Source: Anaerocolumna aminovalerica (lineage in GTDB: Bacteria; Bacillota; Clostridia; Lachnospirales; Lachnospiraceae). From it: a DNA stretch of 64,000 nt. How positions within the stretch are numbered: position 1 is the first letter of the stretch; the number at the start of each line of letters is the position of its first letter. The notes beneath the pieces were generated by a model, which had not been told where the DNA came from, did no database searches, and saw nothing but the letters and a program-made list of their open reading frames with translations. A program made the translations under genes and the position numbers. The stretch covers positions 38,637 through 102,636 of the forward strand of contig NZ_FOWD01000016.1 of assembly GCF_900115365.1 (NCBI RefSeq), in the 5' to 3' direction. This document shows positions 34,974-45,119 of the stretch, piece by piece.

Positions 34974-36260
34974 CTATTTTCTAAGGGTATCCAAATCAAT
35001 AACTGCACCATCTGCCAGTCTTGATTTTTCTGCCGCCATAGCACAATAATGACTTTCCATGGAGCGTTCAACAGATGTAATCTTATTAGTAGGCTCTTTT
35101 GCTTTTGAAATCATATCAATAAATTCTTCCACCATGCGGTTGTCCCCTCCTGCATGCCCGGAAAAATCAGTTGCTAATTTAGAAACATCAATTACTTCTG
35201 TCTCTTTACCAAAAGGAGTTACCTTAATGGTCTTCTCAGACATATCTGCTACAACTTCTCCCTTAGTACCCATAATTTTTTGATAGCGGGAGCCGGTTGC
35301 ACTAAAACCTGTCATGGTTAAAGAAATGGTAGAACCGTCTGTCATGTTCATATTTATTACCTGATGGTCCACTACGTTGTTATCACACATGTAAACACAT
35401 CTTCCGTAAGGTCCTGTCTTAATAGCTTCCGTTATACTTTCAACAGTTGGATGAAGAGTTACAACATCAAGAGGCCAATCTGTTTTTCCATGTGCAACAC
35501 CGGTTTTTTTATTTGTAATATAAATCTTTTCTGCATCAAAGGGGCAATGTTCTTTTGCTTTGCATCCGTCAAGACAACGGGATGTTGCTCCCTCCGGTGC
35601 CTTGTCTTTCTTAAACAAATAGGTATTACCATATGAAGAAACAGATTTACATGTTTTACCTGACAGCCATAATAATAGGTCAAAATCATGGCAGCACTTT
35701 TGTAAAATCATTGGGCTTGTAGTATTGGAATTTCTCCAATTGCCTCGGACAAAGCTGTGTGCCTGATGCCAATATCCTACATTCTCAATTGCCATAATGG
35801 ATACAACATCTCCGATAACACCGCTATCCAATACTTCTTTTAATTTTGTATAAAAAGGGGTATATCTCAAAACATGACATACTACTACCTTTCTGTCACA
35901 TTCTTTTGCTACCTTAACAATCTCTCTGCACTCGTCAAGGTCAGGTGAAATAGGTTTTTCCAATAACAGATCATAGCCTTTACGAAGAGCAGGAATTGCC
36001 TGACTTACATGTTGCTGATCCTGAGTAGTAATAAACATCACATCTGCAAGTTTATCCTGTGCGATCAACTCTTCTGCGCTGGAAAAACATGCGGATTCCG
36101 GTACATTATATTCTTTTGCCACTTCTTTAACTTTTGCAGAATCAATATCTGCAATGGCTGCTATTTCCATCTTTTCCGGAAATAATTTAGCGGTTGGTGC
36201 ATAGGTATCCTTTCCTCTGCTTCCAAGCCCTGCTAAAGCTACTTTAACTTTCTTGTTCAT
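34974..36260 (-). CDS. Gfo/Idh/MocA family oxidoreductase
   Basis: This 428-residue NAD(P)-dependent sugar oxidoreductase has the Rossmann motif VALAGLGSRG, the family motif EKPISPDLDECREIV and a C-terminal substrate domain. It carries a Cys cluster (SRCLDGCKAKEHCPFDAEKIY) seen in one subgroup and possibly metal-binding. It is first in the operon with the ABC importer, so it probably acts on the imported sugar. The start is the ATG with AGGAGG upstream, 24 bp inside the open frame. Confidence 0.88.
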   Translation of the reverse strand: MNKKVKVALAGLGSRGKDTYAPTAKLFPEKMEIAAIADIDSAKVKEVAKEYNVPESACFSSAEELIAQDKLADVMFITTQDQQHVSQAIPALRKGYDLLLEKPISPDLDECREIVKVAKECDRKVVVCHVLRYTPFYTKLKEVLDSGVIGDVVSIMAIENVGYWHQAHSFVRGNWRNSNTTSPMILQKCCHDFDLLLWLSGKTCKSVSSYGNTYLFKKDKAPEGATSRCLDGCKAKEHCPFDAEKIYITNKKTGVAHGKTDWPLDVVTLHPTVESITEAIKTGPYGRCVYMCDNNVVDHQVINMNMTDGSTISLTMTGFSATGSRYQKIMGTKGEVVADMSEKTIKVTPFGKETEVIDVSKLATDFSGHAGGDNRMVEEFIDMISKAKEPTNKITSVERSMESHYCAMAAEKSRLADGAVIDLDTLRK

Positions 36261-36356
36261 TCCAATTCCTCCTATAATTACCATGCTGTTTTAAAAAAGG
36301 TATTATACGTACTTTACCTAACACCTTGCTGAATAATTTGTAACTATAGAATTAAT

Positions 36357-36370
36357 TATAAACGTTTTTA
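36357..36370. promoter_or_regulatory. cre-like site before the Gfo/Idh-ABC operon
   Basis: TATAAACGTTTTTA resembles the CcpA catabolite-responsive consensus (TGWAARCGYTWNCW) with a central CG palindrome. It lies about 100 bp upstream of the oxidoreductase start in the divergent promoter region (36261-36497). Catabolite repression is plausible but untested. Confidence 0.45.
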
Positions 36371-36497
36371 CTAAAACCCGCTTTTATAATTATCCAAGTT
36401 TTTTGTCATATTATCCAAAATACCTATATATTAGATTTGTAATATATGAGTATATTTGCTAAAATATAAATATGAATCAGTTAAAGGAGTGGGTTGG

Positions 36498-37430
36498 ATG
36501 GCATACGTAAGTACAAAATTGAAACGAGAAATTGAAATCCATGAAATTATAACAATTCATTATTTTGAATATATGAAAAATTTTGAATTCAAAGGAGAGG
36601 CCCATGATTTCTGGGAGTTTTTATATGTAGATAAAGGAACCGTTTTGGTTCGGGCAGATGATAGACAATATCAGCTAGAAACTGGGGATATTATCTTCCA
36701 TAAACCTAATGAATTTCATTCCATTAAATCAATCGGTGAGAAGGCACCTAATTTGGTAGCCATTTCATTTTTAAGCCCTTCTCCGGCCATGTCATTTTTT
36801 ATGGAAAGAGTTACTTCCTTATCTTCACCTGAAAAAACATTAATTGCACAAATCATCGCAGAAGCACGGGCGGCATTTACCACTCCCCTTCATATACCAT
36901 CGGTAGAAGAGGTGGTATTATCCGATTATGCTCCCTTTGGTTCACATCAGCTGATCTCACTGTATTTAGAGCTGTTTTTAATACAAGTAAAGCGAAATCA
37001 TTTTTCTGCAGAAAAAGACAACAATGAAATACCAACCCTTAGCACCTCAAAAGAGGGTTCCGCTAAATCAAATATGTTCGAACAAATTATTCAATATATG
37101 GAGCTGCATATATGTGAACAGCTTAAAATTCCTGATATCTGCAAAGCTTTTTCCATTAGTCATTCCACCTTGCACTCTCTTTTCCGAAAAAATAAAAATT
37201 GTGGAGTTATTGAATATTTTAGTAACATGAAAATAGAACGTTCAAAAGAAATTATTCGAGATGGTAATATGAACCTGACTGAAATTTCACATTTTCTTTC
37301 TTATAATTCACTGCAGCATTTTTCAAACCAATTTAAAAAAGCCACCGGAATGTCTCCTATGGAGTATTCTTCTTCTGTAAAGGGAATTTCCCAGGCACTG
37401 AATAAAAAACTGTTAAATTTCCCCATGTGA
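36498..37430 (+). CDS. AraC family transcriptional regulator
   Basis: This 310-residue regulator has an N-terminal cupin (FWEFLYVDKGTVLVRADDRQYQLETGDIIFHKPNEFH). Two C-terminal helix-turn-helix units follow (ICKAFSISHSTLHSLFRKNKNCGVIEYF and ISHFLSYNSLQHFSNQFKKATGMSPMEY). It is divergent from the Gfo/Idh-ABC operon and probably controls it. AAAGGAG sets the start at 36498, 42 bp inside the open frame. Mobile-element debris begins directly after its stop. Confidence 0.88.
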   Translation: MAYVSTKLKREIEIHEIITIHYFEYMKNFEFKGEAHDFWEFLYVDKGTVLVRADDRQYQLETGDIIFHKPNEFHSIKSIGEKAPNLVAISFLSPSPAMSFFMERVTSLSSPEKTLIAQIIAEARAAFTTPLHIPSVEEVVLSDYAPFGSHQLISLYLELFLIQVKRNHFSAEKDNNEIPTLSTSKEGSAKSNMFEQIIQYMELHICEQLKIPDICKAFSISHSTLHSLFRKNKNCGVIEYFSNMKIERSKEIIRDGNMNLTEISHFLSYNSLQHFSNQFKKATGMSPMEYSSSVKGISQALNKKLLNFPM

Positions 37431-37436
37431 TTAATA

Positions 37437-37702
37437 CTGACTGGACAGACCGAACTGTGGAAGAAGATTCAGCTTCAGCCTTATACAGCAATTCGCCAGA
37501 GAATTAATATCCAGAGTGTCTTAAACTCTTAAACCATTATGACCGCTCGCAAGCAGGAGTTTATATCCGTCACCAGATGAAATAAGCAGGAAGTACCAGT
37601 GAAGTATTCAGTGAAGCAGCCATTGATTCCATTTATCAGTATAGTACAGGAACAGCCAGAATTATAGATAAAGTATGTACGAGTGAATGTGAGTTTTTAT
37701 AG
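37437..37702 (+). pseudogene. Remnant of ExeA/TniB-type AAA ATPase of a transposon
   Basis: In one frame 37437-37530 reads LTGQTELWKKIQLQPYTAIR and RQRINIQSVL. After a shift the next frame reads HYDRSQAGVYIRHQMK, stop, AGSTSEVFSEAAIDSIYQYS, TGTARIIDKVC. This matches the C-terminal half of AAA ATPases (COG3267) that accompany rve-type transposases in clostridial transposons. The frameshift and the internal stop show decay. No transposase gene remains. Confidence 0.7.
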
Positions 37703-37714
37703 GAGGTGCGGAGA

Positions 37715-37846
37715 ATAAAGTTTGTATGCACGTATAAGGCAAATAAAAAACTTACACGTTGGACAGGTGAGATAACCTACTACAAAGGTAACAAAAAGAC
37801 TGTAACAATAGCAACTGCGATAAGGGAAATAAAGGGACTACTATAA
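37715..37846 (+). pseudogene. Small decayed cargo/hypothetical frame
   Basis: A 43-codon frame without ATG (ATA at the expected start, behind an AGGAGG site) reads KFVCTYKANKKLTRWTGEIT and KTVTIATAIREIKGLL. From memory the two ends resemble the start and end of a roughly 110-residue hypothetical protein found with such transposons (DUF6618-like), as if the middle were deleted. A hairpin (37854-37864 with 37878-37888) follows. Confidence 0.4.
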
Positions 37847-37964
37847 AAAGAAAGCCGGCTGAGATAATTTATCAAGCTCTCAGTCGGCAGTAATTCCGGT
37901 AGTAAGTGGACAAAAAGTTCCCGTCTGGTTTTGGACAAAGAATAGCGGTAATAACACTATCTGG

Positions 37965-37990
37965 GATTCTTCCATAAAGACTTAGAATGA
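37965..37990. repeat. Right half of a dispersed palindromic element
   Basis: These 26 bases are identical to 59345-59370, where they form the right arm of a complete hairpin. Here the left arm is missing and transposon debris stands in its place, so the element was probably cut by that insertion. Confidence 0.65.
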
Positions 37991-38019
37991 AATGATTAAA
38001 ACTCTATTAATCGAGTAGA

Positions 38020-38050
38020 GAAATAATTGCTAAAAATTATTTCCCTTTTT
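38020..38050 (+). terminator. Orphan terminator hairpin
   Basis: GAAATAATT (38020-38028) pairs with AATTATTTC (38035-38043) and is followed by CCTTTTT. No intact plus-strand gene lies before it, so it probably belonged to the lost element. Confidence 0.6.
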
Positions 38051-38123
38051 ATAATCATCCCAATTTCCTTAACATTCTCATCATCTTCCCAATTAAAATC
38101 CGGATTATCTTGAAATAAAGTAT

Positions 38124-38748
38124 TTAATCTAGTAGTTGCTTTTCTACTGCATCCTTTTTCATTTTTGTATCTGCATTGGCATCATACGTAATAATTGTAT
38201 CCATTTGGGAATGACAGAGCAACTCAGCAAGAAGTGGTAGCGGCATTCCGTTCGGTACAAGTTCATAGCCCCGGAATGGCGAAAAAATCCAAATGTTTGG
38301 ATTTTTTCGAAATCACAACTTTTATGAAATCCAAACTCTCTGGCAAAAAGCAAATATTTACTATCTTTCGCCAGCATAAAATTTGGATTTCATTTTACCT
38401 TTTTAGACCACCTCTTGAAAGACCAGAAACTTTCTTCTTGCTTACTTTCTGCCTCTTTATCTTTTTGGCATTCTGATAAAGATACAATAAACTAATGTCT
38501 CTGGTTCCTAGTATTCGAGGAATAATCTTAACGAGGCAAGTCGGACATTGCAGGCCAGACAACATTTACGTTCAGCTTTCAACCATGTAATCCATCCATT
38601 TCCGAAATAACTTTTGTCTAGATTATTAGGCATAATTCCATTCACTTCAAGAAAAACTACATAAAGTGTGAGGGCATCCTTATAGGATTTTAAGGTGTCC
38701 CCGATAATTATCGTAATACTCATGTATATTTGTTACAACAATCCTCAT
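38124..38748 (-). pseudogene. Decayed tyrosine recombinase (phage-type integrase)
   Basis: The minus strand gives, in shifting frames, an N-terminal core-binding region (TLKSYKDALTLYVVFLEVNG, CNVRLASLRLFLEY, LGTRDISLLYLYQNAKKI). A C-terminal catalytic part follows (RHSGAMNLY, PLPLLAELLCHSQMDTIITY, ADTKMKKDAVEKQLLD). It keeps the R-H box and the tyrosine region of XerC-like recombinases. Several frameshifts, an internal deletion of the central catalytic domain and an inserted palindromic sequence (38280-38395) inactivate it. Confidence 0.75.
38280..38395. repeat. Palindromic (MITE-like) sequence inside the integrase remnant
   Basis: A 14-bp perfect hairpin (38280-38293 with 38296-38309) is followed by a larger inverted repeat with arms TGAAATCCAAA (38325-38335) and TTTGGATTTCA (38382-38392) and an inner CTGGC/GCCAG pairing. 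The sequence AAATCCAAA or its complement occurs four times. It interrupts the integrase reading frames. Confidence 0.55.
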
Positions 38749-38802
38749 CGTGGTTCCTGATAAACCTACCGCAATATTGTTCATTGGATACAATAACTTA
38801 CT

Positions 38803-41589
38803 TTATTTTACCTGTTCAAAGGTTATACTTTTCGATTTAGTATTCACTGCTTTAATTTCATCATAATACAGTTGAGTATTTAATAGCTTTTCTTTATTAT
38901 CTATACTATTACACCATAAACCTACACTATCAATTGATTTTGCTGAAAAGATTGCATCTTTATTATCCCTTCCTATAAAGCTTGAAAAAGGTATTGTTAC
39001 AAGTATTGGATTATTGTTTTTATTGTACTCTTTATAATCATTGAGATAGACCTCGAATACATTACCATTACTTGTAATCTGAATTACCACCTTTTTCTTC
39101 TTTCCATCTGGAATCGTAAAAAACTGTAGTGCATTTTTCTTAGACCAATCAGCATTATTCATATTCTTTACAACTCCAGCATAACCATTTTCCGTTAATA
39201 TAAAATCAAGTTTTAAGCCATACTTTCCTTTATATATTTTATTCTTATCAGTAACTAATTTAGACTTGATACTACAACCAGAACCTTTGCCAACACTCCA
39301 TTGTTTCTCAAGTAGTCTTTCTTCCCCATAGTAGCCTTCAAATGTATCTACTACCGTGAAAGGAAGTTTTATTTCTGGCATATTAAATTTCACATCAATA
39401 GAATCATACACCTTATTATTGACTACAAGCTGTATTGTACCTATATTGGCTCCTAAATCCTTTAATGCTGACTTTAAAAACTTACCACTATAGAAACCTT
39501 CCTTCCCTTTAACTGCCTGAATTTTTTTGATTACAGAACCTTTTTGATTTTTTGCAACAAATTCCACCGTATCCTGTTTGTCCACATTACTTAATTGTGC
39601 TCTTAATGTAATTGTTTTTAATATCCTGTTACCAGAAACAGGACTAATAATAAATCCATTTACTCCTTTTTCCGGTAATACCTTTACTTTTAGATTCTTA
39701 TATTGCCCTGTCTGAGCTGCAAAAACGGAGTTATTATTATTGTAAAAATCAATAAAATTATCTATCAATTCATGTCCGATGACTGTATCTCCTTTTTTCT
39801 CCACAACATATGGACTATAAAAACTACTATCTTCACCAAAATTGGCCCAGAGTAAGAAATAAGATGCATTGGTTCTTGATACTACATTAAGAATTTCAGT
39901 ATACCAATCCTTTCTCACATTACCTGCTATTAATAAGGCTTCATTTCCATTTGCAATACCCGTTTCTGTTATTGCAAATAATTTATTCCTATTTTTAGCA
40001 AAATCCTCAACAATCTTTATTTGTTTTTGAAATTGTTCTATGAAGTTGTCATTATTATTAGGATATTGATGATACATATCAAAGCCTACCATATCCACAT
40101 AAGCATCACCAGGATAACGTGTTTCAAATTCTTCTATATTTTCTGGTTCACTTCCCGGACTATAAACATATAAAAAATTGTGAACCTGCTTTTTATCCCG
40201 AAGATAAGTAACTGTATAACGATATAGATTTTTATATGCTTTAGCATCACATTGGGCAGCTCCCCACCAGAACCAATTACCCGTATTTTCATGAAATGGA
40301 CGGAAAAGGACCGGTATATTAACTTTTTCTAACTCCTTTCCATATTCTGCAATGAGATCCAAATATGCCGTATAAAGATAATTTAAATCATTTTCTGGCA
40401 TAATTCTTTCAACAATATTTCCTGATATTACATTTGGTGTATAACCATAGAAATTATAACTGCCATCAGACAGGTATCCTACTTCATCCTGATGATTAGA
40501 ACCTGATTTGTGATTTTTTACCCTTTTATCAATCAACTCAAAATTTGGCATATGTGCTGAAAGTGTAAGAATTGCCCCATTGTCTGCTGCCTCTTTTGCT
40601 ACTTTGACACATTTTTTTACCCTTTGCGACTGTGTTTGATCAAAAGTTCCCATTTCATTTCCCGTTAACGATAGTGTATCAATACCAACAACAGCACTAT
40701 AAGAGCCTGTAACATCTTTCGTATCAGAACCGGAATATTCCTTTCCCTTATTTCCAGCTTTATGATGTATATCATTTTGGTGTCCATACAAAACAAGCTC
40801 GGTTTTTCCAATTGCATCTAGATAAGAATATAAGGAAGCCACATAGTCTTTAGCATAATTATCTACAAGTTTTACTTTAGTTTTCACGGGCATTGTTATA
40901 TTACCAATACTAATAGAGTCCTTTCCCACCTGAATACTTGCCTGGGGTATAGGTTTTAAAGATGCTTTTACATATTGCATTGACTTATGAATAAATTCAA
41001 GATTATCTATATAAATCTCTCCACAATAATCTGTATTACATCCAACAATACCCAAACTAAATTTATCTGCAGTAATATTGTTAGTTGGAATGGTTATTAT
41101 TACTTTACTTTTTACTAAATTGGTCGAATATTTTTCTCCTTCAGATATCTCTGTATCTACATTGATTTCTCCTGCTCCTTCTTGGCTAGCAAATAATTTT
41201 GCTTTAAAAGAACCTGTCGTTTTATACGTTGTGTTGTAAATCATATCAAAGGATAATTTTGAATAATATTTGAAAGTTATCTTTGAGCCAAAAGTATAAT
41301 CTATCTTGGCCTCACTCCAATTCTTATCTTTGTCTTTACTATAATCTAGTTCCAGTTTCATTACTCCTTCTCCATGCAAAATATCATGTGAAATCTTTTT
41401 TATACCATGATATTGATATTCTCCACCATCTGTAAATCCAGTAACATTATTGTCAAAGAGAAATTTAATATTCTCGCCTATAACAGTGGAAGCCTTCACA
41501 ACCTTACTTCTACAAAATCCAAAACCTGTTACACATAATGATACTATTACCCAAACACATATCCATCTTTTTAACCCTGTTCTAAACAT
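38803..41589 (-). CDS. Secreted GH26 beta-mannanase with carbohydrate-binding modules
   Basis: This 928-residue secreted enzyme should hydrolyse beta-1,4-mannan outside the cell. A signal peptide (about residues 1-33) precedes a beta-rich CBM-like domain (about 35-200). The GH26 barrel (about 230-620) has RPFHENTGNWFWWG (acid/base Glu about 434) and FAITETG (nucleophile Glu about 542). A linker/Ig-like part and a second CBM-like domain follow (about 745-920), perhaps CBM23/27-like. No sortase or dockerin motif is seen. The start is the ATG with AAGGAG, 57 bp inside the frame. It is the last gene of the mannan operon. Confidence 0.92.
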   Translation of the reverse strand: MFRTGLKRWICVWVIVSLCVTGFGFCRSKVVKASTVIGENIKFLFDNNVTGFTDGGEYQYHGIKKISHDILHGEGVMKLELDYSKDKDKNWSEAKIDYTFGSKITFKYYSKLSFDMIYNTTYKTTGSFKAKLFASQEGAGEINVDTEISEGEKYSTNLVKSKVIITIPTNNITADKFSLGIVGCNTDYCGEIYIDNLEFIHKSMQYVKASLKPIPQASIQVGKDSISIGNITMPVKTKVKLVDNYAKDYVASLYSYLDAIGKTELVLYGHQNDIHHKAGNKGKEYSGSDTKDVTGSYSAVVGIDTLSLTGNEMGTFDQTQSQRVKKCVKVAKEAADNGAILTLSAHMPNFELIDKRVKNHKSGSNHQDEVGYLSDGSYNFYGYTPNVISGNIVERIMPENDLNYLYTAYLDLIAEYGKELEKVNIPVLFRPFHENTGNWFWWGAAQCDAKAYKNLYRYTVTYLRDKKQVHNFLYVYSPGSEPENIEEFETRYPGDAYVDMVGFDMYHQYPNNNDNFIEQFQKQIKIVEDFAKNRNKLFAITETGIANGNEALLIAGNVRKDWYTEILNVVSRTNASYFLLWANFGEDSSFYSPYVVEKKGDTVIGHELIDNFIDFYNNNNSVFAAQTGQYKNLKVKVLPEKGVNGFIISPVSGNRILKTITLRAQLSNVDKQDTVEFVAKNQKGSVIKKIQAVKGKEGFYSGKFLKSALKDLGANIGTIQLVVNNKVYDSIDVKFNMPEIKLPFTVVDTFEGYYGEERLLEKQWSVGKGSGCSIKSKLVTDKNKIYKGKYGLKLDFILTENGYAGVVKNMNNADWSKKNALQFFTIPDGKKKKVVIQITSNGNVFEVYLNDYKEYNKNNNPILVTIPFSSFIGRDNKDAIFSAKSIDSVGLWCNSIDNKEKLLNTQLYYDEIKAVNTKSKSITFEQVK

Positions 41590-41687
41590 ACTTACAACTC
41601 CTTCTCCATTTTTTAACCTATAATAACCATTTCTGGCGAGGTTCATAAAACATATTACTTTGATTCTGACAAGAATATCTATAACCT

Positions 41688-43790
41688 TTATACTTTAAAG
41701 CGATTCATTGATGCTTCAAGTTCTTTCGCTTTTACAGATAATTCTTCTACTTCATTCACCAGATAAGAAACTGCAATAACCTGCTCGTTAATGGTAGCTG
41801 TAATCTCTTCTGAAGAAACGGCAGCTTCTTCTGATACAGCAGAGATACTCTGGATGGAATCCAATACTTTATTCTTAGATTCCTCTATCTCAACCATATG
41901 TTTTGAAATCTCCCCAAATCCTTCCAGCAAACTGTCTACAGACGTGTTTACCTCATTAAGAATAGTTATAGTATTTACTAATGCTATTCCTTGTGATTCT
42001 AGATAATCTTCTGCCTGTTTGGCAGTGCATACTGAATGCTTTATCTTATCCTGAATCATATTAACAATTTCACTTATATTTTGGGAAGCATTTATAGATT
42101 GTTCAGCCAGTTTCCTGATTTCTTCTGCAACTACTGCAAATCCTCTGCCATTGATACCAGCCCTTGCTGCCTCTATGGAAGCATTTAAGGACAGAAGATT
42201 GGTTTGTTTTGCTAGTTCATTTATTGTACCAACAATACTGGATATTAAACTGGATTGATACTTTAGATCTTCAATTTCATGAATGATTGTTTTTGTAATA
42301 CCCGTAGTTGCTAACGTCTTAGTATTGAATTCTTCCATCATAGTTTTACCATTATTTAAAGTACCCATTACAATATCTACAACTTCACCCATTTTTTTGC
42401 TTCGTTTACACACTTCATTCATCTTATCAGAAAAGAGGAACATCTCTTTATAACTTTTTTCCGCATCCTCTGCCTGTGTCCCAATGCCCTTTCCTACCTC
42501 TTCCATTGCAGTAGAAATATCTTTTGTTGCTGATAAAATGGTTTCTGCATTTTTTAGTACACTTTCTGTAGATAAATAGACTTTTTTCCCAAACTTCAGC
42601 ATATCTTTAATTAGAACACAAATATTTTCTAACATTCCTTTAACGCTGGAATTCAAAATCTTAAACTCATCTCTTCTTTCAGTTTTAAAATCAGCTGTAA
42701 AATCCCCGTTTGAAACCAAAGCAAAAGATTTCGTCATATGATTGACTTCATTGCTTATACCTGTTGCTATCATAGTTCCAATAATAATTGCCGCCACTGC
42801 AGCAAAAAATGCAACGAAAAATGTTGAAAAACCAATCAATGATAATTGATCTATAATATCTCTTTTTGGTATTAAACTGCATAAAATCATACCTGTATTC
42901 CCTAATTTAGAATATACAAACAAATTGGCTTCATTGTTGTAATTCACATAATAACTTCCATAATTTTCAGGAGAAGTTACTGCATTCTTATAAAAGTCCT
43001 GATTTATAAAAATATTTCCCTTAATTTCTTTTCCTGACATTATGATTTCTCTTTCATCTGGACTAATAAAAGCTGCAATGGTATTTTTACTCTGACATAT
43101 CTTATTTAAAGCTTCAAAAATAACATCTTTTTTTATATCTACAATAATAAAACCATTGCCATCTTTAAATTTTCTTGTTAATGATAACCCGTAATCCTCC
43201 TGATTAAATTTAAATTTATCATCTATAAAATGATGATATCCCGACCAGAATTCTTTCAAAGATGGATTATCTCTCCACATTCTTCCTTCCTTTGAATTTA
43301 TATAGTCTGTATATATAGAATCAGGTAATGTTCCATTGGAAGATATTGCACTTCCCTTTTCTCCAATAATATGATAACTAAATATTTTGTTTGTACTAGC
43401 CTTCATATTAACAATCATATTCTTAGTATCTCGTAGAAGTTCCCCTCTTTTACTAGTGTCTAATTTTTCATATTTATTATAATAATTTGCTAAACTCTTG
43501 CTATTTGCTACCTCAGTAACTTTCGATGATAACTCTTCCATTACATAACGTAAATACAGACTGGATGTATCTGATATACTTACAATCGATTTTTCATAAT
43601 GATCTGTTACTGTTTTAGATGCGCTTTGATAAGAAAGAATTCCCAAAAGGATTATTAAAATCGCTGGAATAGAAAAAGCACTAATCAGTCTTACTTTAAT
43701 CTTGTTTTGTCTCTCTTTCACCAATTTGACTTTTATACTTTTTAATTTATTTTTATGTAAATCCATCCATCTTAAATGATTATCTTTCAT
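41688..43790 (-). CDS. Methyl-accepting chemotaxis protein
   Basis: This 700-residue transducer has an N-terminal membrane helix ([20 protein letters not shown]) and an outer Cache-like sensing domain of about 270 residues. A second helix ([22 protein letters not shown]), a HAMP region and a cytoplasmic signalling coiled coil follow, with the tip [20 protein letters not shown] and [18 protein letters not shown]. It lies between the GH26 mannanase and the GH130/epimerase genes, all on one strand, which suggests that it senses mannan breakdown products. AGGGGTG fixes the start at 43790. Confidence 0.92.
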   Translation of the reverse strand: MKDNHLRWMDLHKNKLKSIKVKLVKERQNKIKVRLISAFSIPAILIILLGILSYQSASKTVTDHYEKSIVSISDTSSLYLRYVMEELSSKVTEVANSKSLANYYNKYEKLDTSKRGELLRDTKNMIVNMKASTNKIFSYHIIGEKGSAISSNGTLPDSIYTDYINSKEGRMWRDNPSLKEFWSGYHHFIDDKFKFNQEDYGLSLTRKFKDGNGFIIVDIKKDVIFEALNKICQSKNTIAAFISPDEREIIMSGKEIKGNIFINQDFYKNAVTSPENYGSYYVNYNNEANLFVYSKLGNTGMILCSLIPKRDIIDQLSLIGFSTFFVAFFAAVAAIIIGTMIATGISNEVNHMTKSFALVSNGDFTADFKTERRDEFKILNSSVKGMLENICVLIKDMLKFGKKVYLSTESVLKNAETILSATKDISTAMEEVGKGIGTQAEDAEKSYKEMFLFSDKMNEVCKRSKKMGEVVDIVMGTLNNGKTMMEEFNTKTLATTGITKTIIHEIEDLKYQSSLISSIVGTINELAKQTNLLSLNASIEAARAGINGRGFAVVAEEIRKLAEQSINASQNISEIVNMIQDKIKHSVCTAKQAEDYLESQGIALVNTITILNEVNTSVDSLLEGFGEISKHMVEIEESKNKVLDSIQSISAVSEEAAVSSEEITATINEQVIAVSYLVNEVEELSVKAKELEASMNRFKV

Positions 43791-43931
43791 CTTCTTGCAC
43801 CCCTTATACATTCACTTACGAAACCATTGCAAAATAATATTGTTCCCCTTTAAAACCTCCCTTCAAACCTAGTACAAAAATCGTATTCTTCTGCTATGAA
43901 CGTTTGGTTTTCCAAGAAAGTCCTGGATATT

Positions 43932-45119
43932 TCAATTAAGCACTCCTGCTTCATATTTTAATATCTTTAGATTTTTTTGAATTAATTGATAACGCTGTTC
44001 TACACATTTTACTGATCTTAATGGATCTGCTGGGGTAGAAAATACATAATCCATTAATTTATCTAATGTTGTTGTTGCAACATGCATTCTAGTATCAGAA
44101 GATGCATAATAAATATATACACTACCATCTTCCCTTGCAATAGCACCATTGGTAAAAACAACATTAGACACATCTCCGACTCTCTCATTGCCAAGAGGAG
44201 CTATAAGATATCCAGACGGTTCTGCAATTACTTCCCATGGTTTTTGAAGATTAGTAGCAAAAGCATAGATAACATATCTTAGACCTGCTGCGGTATTCCT
44301 CACACCATGAGCAATATGTATAAATCCTTTTGGAGTCTTTATTGGAACTGCACCAGCACCATTCTTTGCTTCTGTGATAGTATGATATTTTCTTTTACTT
44401 GTAATAATTTCTTCATCAATCACTGCATGAGTAATATCATCACATAGTCCAAAGCCAATACCTCCGCCTGACCCGGTATTAATAAAATCATCCATAGGCC
44501 TCGTATAAAATGCATATTTACCATCAATAAATTCAGGGTGCAATACTACATTTCTCTGTTGTGGAGAATTTAGAGTCGTTAAATTATCTAATCTCTCCCA
44601 TGTTTTCAAATCTTTTGTACGAACGATTCCAGCAGCTGCTATAGCAACAGATAAGTCATCCACTAAAGTATTTTTACTTTCAGAACAAAATACTCCATAT
44701 ATATAGCCATCTTCATGTTTTGTAAGGCGCATATCATATACATTTGTTTCTTCTGGATATTTATCTTCTAAAAGAATAGGATATTCAAAAAATTCAAAAT
44801 TATCGACACCATTATCACTCACAGCAACACCAAAGAATGATTTTCTATCATTTCCTTCAATACGGGCAACAATATAAAACTTGCCATCTAATTCTATCGC
44901 ACCAGAATTCATAACTGCATTTACAGAAAGTCTCTCCATAAAAAAAGGATTGGTATTCACATCTAGATCATACCTCCAAGTAAGAGGAATATGATCTCTG
45001 GTTAAAATTGGATTTTCCCAACGTTCAAAGATCCCATTATAAAAATCAGTTTTTTTATTTTTTTTTTGTATTAATACGTTATATTTTTCCAATTCAATAT
45101 AGTATTGTTTATGCAGCAT
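43932..45119 (-). CDS. GH130 4-O-beta-D-mannosyl-D-glucose phosphorylase
   Basis: This 395-residue five-bladed-propeller phosphorylase cleaves Man-beta-1,4-Glc with phosphate to alpha-mannose-1-phosphate and glucose. It matches GH130 subfamily 1: [32 protein letters not shown] with the catalytic Asp, and [19 protein letters not shown]. No signal peptide is present. Its start lies within the epimerase gene (11-bp overlap) with GGAGG before it, indicating translational coupling. This is the standard partner of the epimerase. Confidence 0.9.
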   Translation of the reverse strand: MLHKQYYIELEKYNVLIQKKNKKTDFYNGIFERWENPILTRDHIPLTWRYDLDVNTNPFFMERLSVNAVMNSGAIELDGKFYIVARIEGNDRKSFFGVAVSDNGVDNFEFFEYPILLEDKYPEETNVYDMRLTKHEDGYIYGVFCSESKNTLVDDLSVAIAAAGIVRTKDLKTWERLDNLTTLNSPQQRNVVLHPEFIDGKYAFYTRPMDDFINTGSGGGIGFGLCDDITHAVIDEEIITSKRKYHTITEAKNGAGAVPIKTPKGFIHIAHGVRNTAAGLRYVIYAFATNLQKPWEVIAEPSGYLIAPLGNERVGDVSNVVFTNGAIAREDGSVYIYYASSDTRMHVATTTLDKLMDYVFSTPADPLRSVKCVEQRYQLIQKNLKILKYEAGVLN

